In this document: positions 24,922 to 33,873 of the stretch, piece by piece
Position numbering within the stretch: position 1 is the stretch's first letter
Layout of the letters: each line of letters opens with the position of its first letter
Assembly (NCBI GenBank): GCA_966211455.1
Contig: CBIHNI010000002.1
Span: 1-64,000 of the forward strand
DNA length: 64,000 nt
Source of the DNA: 21-14-0-10-47-8 sp966211455
GTDB taxonomy: Bacteria > Bdellovibrionota > Bdellovibrionia > Bdellovibrionales > Bdellovibrionaceae
Direction: 5' to 3'
The notes under the pieces: model-generated
Seen by the model: only the letters and a program-made list of their open reading frames with translations
Told to the model about the DNA's origin: nothing
Databases searched by the model: none
Position numbers and translations under genes: made by a program

Positions 24922-26145
24922 TTACAATCCCTGACATTGTACTGAAACTGATTCGGAAGTCTCATTGTATTGACGAGAGATGCGGACGTCTTTGATATCC
25001 ACGCCATCAGCAGATTCTGCAAGTTCGATTGTGAACTGGGTGTAGATAGGACTCTTTGGTTCTTCTGTTGATTGCTGAATGAGAAGTGGAATTAAATCTT
25101 TCCCAATACAGCTCAGCACATTTGGAGCCGTGGTTTTGTAATCTTCGGCCGCACAGGAGCTAATTTTGATTCCAAAGCTTTGTAACTTCTCCAAAAGTTT
25201 TGGGTCCGCTTCAAATTGTCCAGGAGTCGCTCGCTGCAATTGCAGTTGCGCTGCGTATTGTTCTAAAATCATGAGGCCGCCAGGGAATTGCTCTTCATGC
25301 CATGGGCTTCGAGCCGTGCTTGCAAAGCTTTGCAGGGTGCTTCGCTGGATCAGGTAGTCGGATTTCTTGCCTTTGCAATAAATAGCGTCATTTTCAACGG
25401 CTGTTAGAAAAGTCATTCCAAAATTTTCTGACTCATCTTCGTTTAAATTCCACAGGTGGGCGGATTCATGAAGCATCTTTAAACGCAGATCCAAGATGTG
25501 TTTCTTGAGATCGGTTTTGGACATGAACTTGATTGGGACTGCGCCATAGATATGAAAGAAAGGGCTCAGCGCAACGATGTAAGGGCCATTTGCGTCTGAG
25601 CCAAAGTCGAACATCAGCTCTTGGCCATTGCGCCAGTTTCGATCGTTGGGCGCGACGCGGATGTTCTGGAAAATTTCAGAAAGCTGTCTTCGAGTGTAGG
25701 GGATTTTCAGATTGGCGAAAATCTTTCTCGAAGTGCGCTTCACAATCGTGCTCAGTTCCTGCGAGCTCATCTCCAGCAGGCGAAGCGAATTTTCACTGAC
25801 AAAGCCGCCGCCATCACTGCTTCCGCCATTTTTTGCCAGAGAGCTTCGATCCTTGACGAACTCTTTCAACGTCAGAAGATTTTTTCGCTCTTTTTTCTCG
25901 GAATCCTGTTTCAGATCTTTGTCTTGTGAAAGAGATTGTGCCTTCTTTTTCAGAGACTCTTGGGCTAGTGAAAGTTTTGAAGCTGCAAGAGACGGCGATT
26001 CTGGTGGACGGTTTTGCGCAAAGGATGTCAAAGACATCGACAGAAGAGCCGCAGTCAAAGTGAAGGTGGTGATTTTTGTTCGCATATTTTCTCTTAAAAA
26101 TACGAGTTTCAATTCGTGTGCCTGAAGTGGGTTTGGAAAGTTCAT
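24922..26145 (-). CDS. Exported protein with HExxH motif
   Basis: 407 residues from the ATG at 26143-26145, which has AGGAG five bases upstream. A second ATG at 26083-26085 would start right at the signal peptide (MRTKITTFTLTAALLSMSLT). The lysine/serine-rich region to about residue 105 looks coiled, followed by a glycine patch (GGSSDGGG). At about residues 226-230 is HESAH, within LHESAHLWNLNEDESE, a possible zinc site with a downstream Glu. It could be a metallopeptidase. Divergent from the TIGR02147 gene at 26281. Several cysteines near the C-terminus. Confidence 0.75.
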   Translation of the reverse strand: MNFPNPLQAHELKLVFLRENMRTKITTFTLTAALLSMSLTSFAQNRPPESPSLAASKLSLAQESLKKKAQSLSQDKDLKQDSEKKERKNLLTLKEFVKDRSSLAKNGGSSDGGGFVSENSLRLLEMSSQELSTIVKRTSRKIFANLKIPYTRRQLSEIFQNIRVAPNDRNWRNGQELMFDFGSDANGPYIVALSPFFHIYGAVPIKFMSKTDLKKHILDLRLKMLHESAHLWNLNEDESENFGMTFLTAVENDAIYCKGKKSDYLIQRSTLQSFASTARSPWHEEQFPGGLMILEQYAAQLQLQRATPGQFEADPKLLEKLQSFGIKISSCAAEDYKTTAPNVLSCIGKDLIPLLIQQSTEEPKSPIYTQFTIELAESADGVDIKDVRISRQYNETSESVSVQCQGL

Positions 26146-26204
26146 AGTGACTCCTGTTTGGTTGTGTGTTGACATCTCAGAAACGTTTTAATGCATAGCG
26201 GCAA

Positions 26205-26233
26205 TTGACGATAGGTCTATTTGCTTTAATAAT
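26205..26233 (+). promoter_or_regulatory. Promoter of the second TIGR02147 gene
   Basis: TTGACG (26205-26210), 17 bases, then AATAAT (26228-26233), five of six matches to each consensus. Transcription would start near 26240, leaving a leader of about 40 bases. Confidence 0.6.
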
Positions 26234-26280
26234 TTATCTTAACTAAAGCAAAACTGCCTTAAACCCGATAAAATACTGAA

Positions 26281-27096
26281 ATGAAAGATCAAAATGTCTT
26301 CGATTTTAATGATTACAAAAGCTATTTAGAAGCCAAGGCGGGCCGGTCGGGGACTCGAAAAGGCATCAAGGCTGCTATGGCCAAGGCGCTGAACTGTCAG
26401 CCCACCTATATCTCGCAGATCATTCACAACAAAGCCCATCTCAGTCTCGAGCAGGCAGATGAGCTGAATCATTTTTTCGGCCATTCGCAAGATGAATCCT
26501 TTTTCTTTATGCTGCTCGTGCAGAAGGATCGATCGGGAACAAAGAAGCTGAAAGAGTTTTTTCAGAAACAGATCGATGCTGCGACCGAAAGGCGACTGAA
26601 TCTGAGCAAGCGCTTGGGATCGAAGACGGTCTTAAGCGAAATTCATCAATCCACTTACTATAGTTCCTGGATCTATGCGGCTCTTCATATCGCGGTGACC
26701 ATCCCTGAGCTGCGAACCCGCGAAGCGCTTTCGCAGTACTTTAAGCTGCCAATCAAAAGGATCACCGAAGCCTTGGATTTTCTGGTTTTGATCGAGCTGG
26801 TTGAACACACATCACAAGGGTATCAAGCAACGAATTCACAGATCCGACTGGGAAATGATTCAAAGAATATCATCAAACATCACACGAACTGGAGACTGCA
26901 AGCGGCCGAATCTTTAGACCGCGAAGAGGTCACCGATCTGCATTACTCGGGAGTGGTCAGTCTTTCACAGAAAGATGTTCTAAAAATCAAAAATATTTTG
27001 CTGGAAGCCGTTCGTGAATCGCAATCGGTGATCAAAGAGTCCAAAGAAGAAGAAATCTTTGCCATCGGAATGGATTTTTTCACTTTAAAAAAGTAA
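26281..27096 (+). CDS. TIGR02147 family putative transcription regulator
   Basis: 271 residues, colinear with the homologues at 10066 and 55162. The N-terminus has a DNA-binding-like segment (KGIKAAMAKALNCQPTYISQ). The family core follows: TYYSSWIYAALHIAVTIPEL, a second HTH-like part (LSQYFKLPIKRITEALDFL), HTNWRLQAAE, DLHYSGVVSLSQKDV and a final GMDFFTLKK. No ribosome site is visible. Divergent from the HExxH exported-protein gene, which it may control. It converges with ctaA, two bases between stops. Confidence 0.9.
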   Translation: MKDQNVFDFNDYKSYLEAKAGRSGTRKGIKAAMAKALNCQPTYISQIIHNKAHLSLEQADELNHFFGHSQDESFFFMLLVQKDRSGTKKLKEFFQKQIDAATERRLNLSKRLGSKTVLSEIHQSTYYSSWIYAALHIAVTIPELRTREALSQYFKLPIKRITEALDFLVLIELVEHTSQGYQATNSQIRLGNDSKNIIKHHTNWRLQAAESLDREEVTDLHYSGVVSLSQKDVLKIKNILLEAVRESQSVIKESKEEEIFAIGMDFFTLKK

Positions 27097-27098
27097 CC

Positions 27099-28040
27099 CT
27101 AAACTTCTTTTTGCAAAAGAACTTCGCGGATCCAAAGCACAATCAAAATCCAAATGCTATGGGCCAATGTCAGATGCACAAGCTTCATCCAAACCGGTGA
27201 TAGGAACAGCAAAGTTCCAATCCCGAAAGCGATACCCACACCTGTGGTGATCGCCAGGATTCGACTTCGTTTTTTGAGATTCTCTTCATGCGGTTTCTGC
27301 AGCTGAATCGAAAGCCATGCGGTCAGCGCAATGCTGCCACCGAATAAAATCCCCATCAGCGGATGCAGCCCGCGCAGGCGCACCAAAAAGTGCGAATCCT
27401 GATTCCAGTCCGCTTGAAAGCCTTCCGCCAAACTGAAGGATGGGAACAGTGTATTCGCTAATGCTGCAATCGCACCCGTCACGCCAATGATGAAGAATGA
27501 CAAAAGCAGCCCGCTGACAATGCGACGGGGTTTGAGGCCATCAAATGTCCATGGTGATGAGTCCCGGAATTTCCATTTTGCAGTCCCAGCCAAATCCGCC
27601 GTCAAAGCAATACTTGCGGTTAGCATCAGTGAGTTGATCAGATGCAGACTCATAATAAAAGCGCGGTAAGGAGAATCATTGGTGCCGACCAGCTTAAACA
27701 GCACAAGCTTCGCACCCAAAAGCGCTTCCGTGATCGTGAAAAACAAACTCCAACCAGCCCAGCGGCGAACCAAATGTCCTTTGGGATAAACTTGGCGAGC
27801 CCAGAAAAATAAACCCAAAATCAGAAAGCCAAAAATCCCGGACATGCCTCGGTGTGCGAATTCGACCCAGGTTTTTCCTTGTTCCGCTTCAGGGATCAAT
27901 TGCCCGCGGCACAAAGGCCAAGTGTCGCCGCATCCATCGCCTGAATGCGAGATGCGCACCCATGCGCCCCACAAGATCACAATCACCGTGTACACAACCA
28001 GAATCCGAGTCCATTTTTGAAAACGTGTCATGGCCGGCAT
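27099..28040 (-). CDS. ctaA: Heme A synthase, COX15/CtaA family
   Basis: CtaA oxidises the C8 methyl of heme O to make heme A for aa3-type oxidases. About 313 residues from the ATG at 28038-28040; an ATG three codons later is equally possible, and the frame stays open for 55 codons upstream without looking coded. Hallmarks are GAWVRISHSGDGCGDTWPLC with a cysteine pair, FAHRGMSGIFGF, SLHLINSLML and LRGLHPLMGILFG, supplying the conserved His residues. Eight membrane spans are expected. Two palindromes lie in the upstream leader. Confidence 0.9.
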   Translation of the reverse strand: MPAMTRFQKWTRILVVYTVIVILWGAWVRISHSGDGCGDTWPLCRGQLIPEAEQGKTWVEFAHRGMSGIFGFLILGLFFWARQVYPKGHLVRRWAGWSLFFTITEALLGAKLVLFKLVGTNDSPYRAFIMSLHLINSLMLTASIALTADLAGTAKWKFRDSSPWTFDGLKPRRIVSGLLLSFFIIGVTGAIAALANTLFPSFSLAEGFQADWNQDSHFLVRLRGLHPLMGILFGGSIALTAWLSIQLQKPHEENLKKRSRILAITTGVGIAFGIGTLLFLSPVWMKLVHLTLAHSIWILIVLWIREVLLQKEV

Positions 28041-28108
28041 CCAATCATTTTCAGCCCCATCTGTAAAGCCAGACTTGTCCGAGAAGCGGCGCTCTTGATC
28101 CTCTTGCA

Positions 28109-28136
28109 AACTTGTCGTCACATTCAGCGACAAGTT
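28109..28136 (-). promoter_or_regulatory. Hairpin in the leader of ctaA
   Basis: AACTTGTCG (28109-28117) and CGACAAGTT (28128-28136) form a perfect 9-bp inverted repeat around a ten-base loop, upstream of the chosen ctaA start. It could be an attenuator hairpin or an operator. Confidence 0.4.
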
Positions 28137-28178
28137 CGTGAGGGGGTGCCAAAGGCTCCCAAGAAGTGGCTGAAACGC

Positions 28179-28220
28179 CCTCATGAACAAGTTTTGAAAT
28201 TTCAATACTTGTTCATGAGG
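28179..28220. repeat. 42-bp near-perfect palindrome
   Basis: Arms 28179-28192 and 28207-28220 pair over 14 bp. The interior 28194-28205 (TTGAAATTTCAA) is itself a perfect palindrome, leaving only the T/T mismatch at 28193/28206. It sits between the stop of the ABC1 kinase gene and ctaA on the same transcript, without a T-run, so it is not a simple terminator. Confidence 0.6.
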
Positions 28221-28234
28221 CGGCAGAAGAGAGG

Positions 28235-29599
28235 CTAAAGCTCGATTTTCGCAAGATGCTGCAGCAAAAGTTCGCGGCCGCGGATTTTAGCTCCCAAAAC
28301 GGACAAGAAGACAAAAACGCCGCCGGTTTTTCGATCCAAAAAGACAACCTCGCGCGGGGGTGTGCGCAGCGGAAAACCGCGAATGATCTGCAAAGCTTTT
28401 TGTGTCAGCCGCTTTGGTAGATCTGATTTCTTCCAATCGTAAAAACCACCGACATCCATATAGCGAGCTTTGGGATCGGTGGGATCTAAAAAGGGCTCGA
28501 CCGTCATCAGGCAGAACTCTTGAAAATGTTCTTTCAATTCGGGCGAATCTGTTTCGGCAATAAAATTTAAATCCAGCGAAGCTTTCTCTAAAGCTTTCTT
28601 ATCCCGTAGAAGGGCGGCTTTGATCATGCGTGAATAGGCTTGCATGAAACCCGGATCGTACTGGCGAAGCGCACCGAAATCCAAAAGCACCAATTGGTCC
28701 TCGCCACTGGCGTGCAAGCGCACTTTGTAATTTCCCAAATGGGGATCCGTTTGCACAAAATGCCAATCAAAAAGTTCCATAAAATACAGATCTAAGAAAG
28801 ACATGGCCAAACGATTGCGACGATCCGGGCTTAATGCAACGACCAAAGGATCATCGGGAGCCAGACCCTTTTCGAAACTGCCGGCGATCACGTGTTGGCT
28901 GCAAAAATTTTCGCGGATTTCCGGCACCACAAATCGGCGATCGTCTTTTAAAAGATTGCCGTACATTTCGGTCTGGCGCATCTCGAGTGGATAATTCAGC
29001 TCTTGCTCGAGCATATCGCGCACTTCACGAAACAAAACATCGGTCTGAAGCTGCGTCGGCAAAAGGTTCATCACCGACAAAAGCGAGCGAATCGATTTCA
29101 GATCGCTATCGATCGCTTCGGCCACGCCTGGATACTGAACCTTCAGCGCGATCATTTCGCCGGTGGCTTTAATCTTCGCTTTGTGAACCTGACCCAAAGA
29201 GGCCGATCCCACGGCAACCGGATCGATTTCAAGCTCGTTCATTTTTTCACCCAGCTCGGCTTTCAGGATTTTTTCGATCTCAGAAAACTGCAGTGGGGGC
29301 GACTTGCTTTGCAAGGTCTTTAAGAACTCGTTCGCCTCAGGCGGTAAAAACAGCTCGCCGTACATGGAAATGGCCTGGCCCGCCTTCATCAGGCTGCCTT
29401 TCAATTGGCCTAACTCTTTGGATAATTTCTGGGCTTGGCTGGCCAAAAGCTTCTGCCATTTCTGATCTTTGCTGTCGGCATTGGCAAAAAGGGTCGTCAA
29501 GTTGTGACCCACCACCTTAGAGCCTGTGTCAATTGTGAGCTTGGTGAGGCTTAAGCTTCTTTGAAGAATCGAAGACTTGATTTTTTTGAGAGGTTTCAT
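28235..29599 (-). CDS. ABC1 kinase family protein (UbiB/AarF-like)
   Basis: 454 residues from the ATG at 29597-29599. UbiB-like atypical kinases support quinone synthesis or lipid handling. The defining KxGQ motif is in LMKAGQAISMYGELF, followed by the Ala-rich loop GSASLGQVHKAKI, VALKVQYPG-like IALKVQYPGV, the catalytic TDPHLGNY and the DFG-like LDFGALRQ. There is no C-terminal membrane span pair. The gene lies 13 bases from the divergent photolyase start; ctaA downstream makes a respiratory role plausible. Confidence 0.88.
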   Translation of the reverse strand: MKPLKKIKSSILQRSLSLTKLTIDTGSKVVGHNLTTLFANADSKDQKWQKLLASQAQKLSKELGQLKGSLMKAGQAISMYGELFLPPEANEFLKTLQSKSPPLQFSEIEKILKAELGEKMNELEIDPVAVGSASLGQVHKAKIKATGEMIALKVQYPGVAEAIDSDLKSIRSLLSVMNLLPTQLQTDVLFREVRDMLEQELNYPLEMRQTEMYGNLLKDDRRFVVPEIRENFCSQHVIAGSFEKGLAPDDPLVVALSPDRRNRLAMSFLDLYFMELFDWHFVQTDPHLGNYKVRLHASGEDQLVLLDFGALRQYDPGFMQAYSRMIKAALLRDKKALEKASLDLNFIAETDSPELKEHFQEFCLMTVEPFLDPTDPKARYMDVGGFYDWKKSDLPKRLTQKALQIIRGFPLRTPPREVVFLDRKTGGVFVFLSVLGAKIRGRELLLQHLAKIEL

Positions 29600-29612
29600 A
29601 TTGTCTTCAGAC

Positions 29613-30926
29613 ATGAGTATCACCCTGTTCTGGCACCGCCGCGATTTAAGACTAAATGATAATGCCGGGCTTTTTCATTCTCTCAAAAAGCGGGGGCAGG
29701 TTCAGCCAGTTTTTATTTTTGACACGCAGATCTTAGGCGCATTGAAAGACAAACGAGACGCGCGTGTGTCTTTTCTGCACGACCAGCTGCAGGAACTGCA
29801 AAGCCAGTATCGAAAACACGGCTCGGATCTTTGGGTGTTGCACGGCAAACCGCTTGAAGTTTTTAAAGAGCTTGTATCAAAGCATCAAATCCAGGCGGTT
29901 TTCACCAATCACGATTACGAGCCTTCGGCCATCCGCCGAGACGAAGAGGTCGGAAAATTTCTCGATTCAAAAGGAATCGAATTTGCGACCTACAAAGATC
30001 AGGTGATCTTCGAAAAAACCGAAATCCAAACCGATGCGGGGAAGCCCTATACCGTTTACACTCCGTTTAAAAACAAATGGCTCAAAAGTGTCGACACTTT
30101 TTATCTGAAATCCTATCCGACGGAAAAATGGGTTTCAAAATTGAACCCAGCTTCAAAGCCCAAGATCATCCTGTCGCTGAAAGATTTGGGTTTCGAGAAA
30201 AACACCAGCATTCCCATCCCCGATGGGCGTGTGACACCCGGGATGCTAAAAAAATACGCTGAGCTTCGCGATTTTCCGGCCCAAGATGCGACAACTCATC
30301 TGGGTCTGTCTTTGCGGTTTGGAACCACCAGCATTCGCGACTGGGCCAGACGTGGAAAAGAGCACAGCCCCGTGTGGCTTTCCGAATTGATCTGGCGGGA
30401 TTTTTTCACGCAGATTCTGTTTCATTTTCCGCATGTGGAAAAGTCTTCTTTTCGGCCCGAATATGAAAAGGTTGAGTGGCGCACAAGCAAATCTGAATTT
30501 GATCGGTGGTGTGAAGGCCAAACCGGTTATCCCATCGTGGATGCGGGCATGCGCGAGCTCAACCAAACTGGCTATATGCACAACCGCGTGCGCATGATCA
30601 CGGCAAGCTTTCTGACCAAGCATCTCTTGATGCATTGGTATCAAGGTGAAAGATACTTTGCCGAAAAGCTTTTGGATTACGAGCTCGCTTCGAACAACGG
30701 CAACTGGCAATGGGCGGCCGGCACGGGCTGCGATGCGGCCCCTTACTTCCGCATCTTCAATCCCGAAGCGCAGACGGAAAGATTCGATAAAAATTTGGAA
30801 TACATTCGAAAATGGGTGCCTGAATTTGAAACCACGAAATATCCAAAGCCCATGATCGATCACAAAGAAGCTCGCGAGCGGGCCTTAGCCACTTTTGCGA
30901 AAGCCTTGAAAGGAAAAAAATCATGA
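29613..30926 (+). CDS. phrB: Deoxyribodipyrimidine photolyase
   Basis: Light-driven repair of cyclobutane pyrimidine dimers. 437 residues from the ATG at 29613. The N-terminal antenna domain starts LFWHRRDLRLNDNAGLF. The FAD domain has LSELIWRDFFTQILFHFP, TGYPIVDAGMRELNQTGYMH, NRVRMITASFL, LASNNGNWQWAAGTGCDAAP and YFRIFNPEAQTERFD, all diagnostic of the cryptochrome/photolyase class I family. Its stop overlaps the next gene as ATGA. A cryptochrome role cannot be excluded, but the Asn and Trp contacts fit photolyase. Confidence 0.95.
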   Translation: MSITLFWHRRDLRLNDNAGLFHSLKKRGQVQPVFIFDTQILGALKDKRDARVSFLHDQLQELQSQYRKHGSDLWVLHGKPLEVFKELVSKHQIQAVFTNHDYEPSAIRRDEEVGKFLDSKGIEFATYKDQVIFEKTEIQTDAGKPYTVYTPFKNKWLKSVDTFYLKSYPTEKWVSKLNPASKPKIILSLKDLGFEKNTSIPIPDGRVTPGMLKKYAELRDFPAQDATTHLGLSLRFGTTSIRDWARRGKEHSPVWLSELIWRDFFTQILFHFPHVEKSSFRPEYEKVEWRTSKSEFDRWCEGQTGYPIVDAGMRELNQTGYMHNRVRMITASFLTKHLLMHWYQGERYFAEKLLDYELASNNGNWQWAAGTGCDAAPYFRIFNPEAQTERFDKNLEYIRKWVPEFETTKYPKPMIDHKEARERALATFAKALKGKKS

Positions 30927-32284
30927 AAATCCTGATCACAGGGGCCACCGGTTTTATTGGTCAAGAGCTTGGAAAAGCTTTGGTTCGCGACGGGCACGAG
31001 ATTTTTGCGATCTCCCGGGACGGGGAAAAGGCGAAGCTGCATCTTTCTTATCCCGCCACCGTGATCGAGACAGATTTAATGAAAGCCCCACCGCTGGCCG
31101 AAAAGCTTGCGCAAATCGAAGCCGTCGTGCATTTGGCCGGTGAAAATATCGGCGAAACCAGATGGAGCAACGAGCGCAAAGAAAAAATCCTGCGATCACG
31201 GACCCAGACATCCGAAAACCTGATCAAAAGCTTACCTGAAAGTTTAAAAGTTTTCGTCGGCACTTCGGCCGTTGGATTTTACGGTGACCGTGGTTCTGAA
31301 ATTTTAAATGAAAAAAGCGCCCCCGGAAGCGGGTTTTTATCCGAGGTCTGCCAGCAATGGGAGCACAGTGAGCTTTCGGGGCTGTCCCGGTTTTCGAAGA
31401 CTCGGGCTGTGATTTTCCGCTGCGGAGTGGTCTTTGGGCCTTTCGGCGGGGCTTTGATGAAAATGATCCCCGCCTTTCAAATGAACGTCGCCGGAAAGCT
31501 CGGGTCGGGCGAGCAGTGGATGAGCTGGATTCACGTGCAAGACCTGGTTTCGCTGTACCGAAAAGCGGTGCAGGATTCAGGGATGCAGGGGATCTACAAT
31601 GCGGTGGCCCCCGAGCCGATCACCAACGCCCAGTTCACAAAGGAGCTTGCGCAGTCACTGAAAGCCCGTGCCGGATTTTCGGCGCCGAAATTCGCTTTGA
31701 AAATAGGCTTGGGGGAAATGTCACAGCTGCTTCTTTCTTCACAGCGGGTGCATAACGAGAGGCTTGCTGATTTTGCATTTCGATTTCCGGATTTGAAATC
31801 GGCTTTGCAGGATTGTGTCGCGCCCTACAAGGATGGCGATCAGGTTTTGTACGCCGAGCAGTACTTGCCATTTCCGCGCGATCAGGTTTTTAAATTTTTT
31901 GCCAAAGCCGAAAATCTTGAATCCATCACGCCGCCGCTTTTAAAATTTCACATCCAAAAAATGTCCACGGCCCAAGTCGAAAAAGGCACCTTGATCGATT
32001 ACCGCTTGAAAATCCGCGGCGTTCCCCTGGGGTGGCAAACCCGGATCGACGAGTGGAGTCCGCCGCAGTTTTTTGTCGACACTCAGTTAAAGGGTCCTTA
32101 CAAGAAATGGCATCACACGCACAGCTTTGAAGAGCTTGGGGCTGGCACCTTGATGACGGATCAGGTTCGTTATCGAATGCCATTCGGATTCGCTGGATCC
32201 TTGGTCGGCCCCTTGGTGCGAAAAGATGTGGAAGGTATTTTCGATTACCGACGGAAAACGGTCTTAGATCTTATAAAGAAATAA
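30923..32284 (+). CDS. TIGR01777 epimerase fused to SRPBCC domain
   Basis: 453 residues in two domains. Residues 1-295 are a TIGR01777 NAD(P)-binding epimerase (ITGATGFIGQELGKALV, VVHLAGENIGETRWS, FVGTSAVGFYGDRG, FRCGVVFGPFGGAL, WMSWIHVQDLV). Residues about 300-453 are a START-like SRPBCC domain (LPFPRDQVFKFFAKAENLES, YRLKIRGVPLGWQTRI) that binds a hydrophobic ligand. The fusion of the two is known in some bacteria. Coupled to photolyase by a four-base overlap. The substrate is unknown. Confidence 0.92.
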   Translation: MKILITGATGFIGQELGKALVRDGHEIFAISRDGEKAKLHLSYPATVIETDLMKAPPLAEKLAQIEAVVHLAGENIGETRWSNERKEKILRSRTQTSENLIKSLPESLKVFVGTSAVGFYGDRGSEILNEKSAPGSGFLSEVCQQWEHSELSGLSRFSKTRAVIFRCGVVFGPFGGALMKMIPAFQMNVAGKLGSGEQWMSWIHVQDLVSLYRKAVQDSGMQGIYNAVAPEPITNAQFTKELAQSLKARAGFSAPKFALKIGLGEMSQLLLSSQRVHNERLADFAFRFPDLKSALQDCVAPYKDGDQVLYAEQYLPFPRDQVFKFFAKAENLESITPPLLKFHIQKMSTAQVEKGTLIDYRLKIRGVPLGWQTRIDEWSPPQFFVDTQLKGPYKKWHHTHSFEELGAGTLMTDQVRYRMPFGFAGSLVGPLVRKDVEGIFDYRRKTVLDLIKK

Positions 32285-33038
32285 TCTGATCCTGGGTCCA
32301 AGTCTGAAACCAGGCAAAGATTTGGATCGGGTCTTGCTCAGAAAAAGTCTCGGTGAAGCTTTCAAAAATCTCCGCCAAACTTTTTCCGGCTTGAATCTGG
32401 GACAAAATCCACGCTTGCGGTGGACTTAATTTCTGCAGCCAGGTCGATTGCGAATTTCGAAAAAGAACAAAGACCGAATTTTCCGCCGCCTGGACGTAGG
32501 CTTCGGGGTTTGCGTGGCGCCACATCAGATCCAAAGGCCATGCGGAATTGATCAATTGCAAAGACGGATTCAGTTTCAAAAAAACCTGATCGGGCTCGGT
32601 GTCCGTCATTCTCTCGATGCCATGAGAAGAAGCCTCAAAAGATCGGGTCCAAACCTGCGCCGTCAACTTCCATTCCAGATCGATCAAAATTGGTAGATAA
32701 GGAAGCTCATCGCTTAAAGCCAGCTCGCCGACAAAATGGGAAAAATGTGCGGCCACTTCGTTGATGTTGTGGGTCCTTGATGGGTGTTCGCGCAGATACG
32801 AAGCCACCAATTTTTGAAAGAAGGCTTCGCCCAAAACTTGGTGGGTCCGCGGAAAATCCTGCACGAAAACTTCCAGCAATCGCAAAAAATAAGCATCAGC
32901 GTAAATGCCCATTCTCTGCAAAAAGGTTTCGGATTCTGTCACGGCAAGCTCTGAGGCCATGGCGGGGCTGCCGACGCGGGGGTCGGTGATGATCCGTTTC
33001 ATTCGGATTTGCAGCTCACGCAAAGAGGGAGGGCTCAT
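32271..33038 (-). CDS. bufC: BufC/HvfC-type partner of the MNIO enzyme (DUF2063)
   Basis: 255 residues. The N-terminal DUF2063 domain (MGIYADAYFLRLLEVFVQDF, then PRTHQVLGEAFFQKLVASYL) is the precursor-recognising part in bufferin systems. The C-terminal half is a winged-helix-like domain (LSPPQAWILSQIQAGKSLAE). It overlaps the MNIO gene by 23 bases and converges on the TIGR01777 gene with a 14-base overlap. It probably brings the precursor to BufB. Confidence 0.88.
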   Translation of the reverse strand: MSPPSLRELQIRMKRIITDPRVGSPAMASELAVTESETFLQRMGIYADAYFLRLLEVFVQDFPRTHQVLGEAFFQKLVASYLREHPSRTHNINEVAAHFSHFVGELALSDELPYLPILIDLEWKLTAQVWTRSFEASSHGIERMTDTEPDQVFLKLNPSLQLINSAWPLDLMWRHANPEAYVQAAENSVFVLFRNSQSTWLQKLSPPQAWILSQIQAGKSLAEIFESFTETFSEQDPIQIFAWFQTWTQDQIISL

Positions 33039-33873
33039 CGGCTTGCCTTAAGAAGGGTTGAAGGATTTTTTGCGCTTTGAATGCTTCTATTTCCAGAATT
33101 GGAAAATCGGGAATCCGATCGTCCCATTCGATCATCGTGGCTTTGGGGCCTAAATGCTTCAAAGCGATTTGATAAAGGTCCCAAACCGGATCGATCACAG
33201 GGGCATCGTGCGTATCAATTAAAATCCCGTTTGTTTCTGAATGGCCGGCCAGATGAATTTGTTGAACCTGCTCGGGCGGAATCGCTTTGATAAACTCAAC
33301 CGGGTCGAAATTTTGATTGCGGCTGCTGACAAAAATATTATTCACGTCCAAAAGCAGCCGGCAGCCGGACCTTCGTGAAAGCTCACCTAAAAAATCCCAC
33401 TCGCTCATTTCGGAATGCTGAAAGGACAAATAGGCCGAGACATTTTCAAAAACCATTTTCCGGCCCAAAAAGTTTTGCACTTGATCGATGCGCTCACAAA
33501 GATGCTGCAAACTTTCCCGGGTGTAGGGAAGCGGCAAAAGGTCATGCAGATTTTCGCCGTTCACGCCGGTCCAGCAGATATGATCGGACACCCACATGGG
33601 ATCCATCTCATGGATCAGGCGCTTGAGATTTTTCAGATACTCGAAATTCAGCTCGTCCGTCGAACCGATGGAAAGCGAAACCCCATGCAGAGCGATGGGG
33701 TAAAGCTCGCGGATTTTTTTTAAGAACTCGAGCGGGCGGCCTTCGGTTTGCGATTGAAAGCCCATGTAATTTTCTGAAATCGCCTCGAGCCAGCCAATGG
33801 ATTTTGGCCGATGCTCAAGAAGATGAAAATAATGAGGAGCCCGAAGGCCCAAGCCCACCGGATTCAAAATCAA
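33016..33873 (-). CDS. bufB: MNIO family enzyme (DUF692), BufB-type
   Basis: Multinuclear non-heme iron oxidases modify cysteines in peptide precursors. The 285-residue product has the TIM-barrel signatures: VGLGLRAPHY, EAISENYMG, LHGVSLSIGS, VSDHICWTG, FENVSAYLSF, LLLDVNNIFVSS, QIHLAGHSE and IDTHDAPV, which supply the His, Asp and Glu ligands. The precursor gene overlaps by four bases upstream and the partner follows, the standard buf order. By analogy the product would be a copper-buffering peptide with thiooxazole rings. Confidence 0.93.
   Translation of the reverse strand: MILNPVGLGLRAPHYFHLLEHRPKSIGWLEAISENYMGFQSQTEGRPLEFLKKIRELYPIALHGVSLSIGSTDELNFEYLKNLKRLIHEMDPMWVSDHICWTGVNGENLHDLLPLPYTRESLQHLCERIDQVQNFLGRKMVFENVSAYLSFQHSEMSEWDFLGELSRRSGCRLLLDVNNIFVSSRNQNFDPVEFIKAIPPEQVQQIHLAGHSETNGILIDTHDAPVIDPVWDLYQIALKHLGPKATMIEWDDRIPDFPILEIEAFKAQKILQPFLRQADEPSLFA

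Noticed and set aside
26245..26283. Leaderless start for the second TIGR02147 gene (TAAAAT six bases before ATG)
   Set aside because: A better promoter (TTGACG-17-AATAAT) lies at 26205-26233, giving a normal leader.
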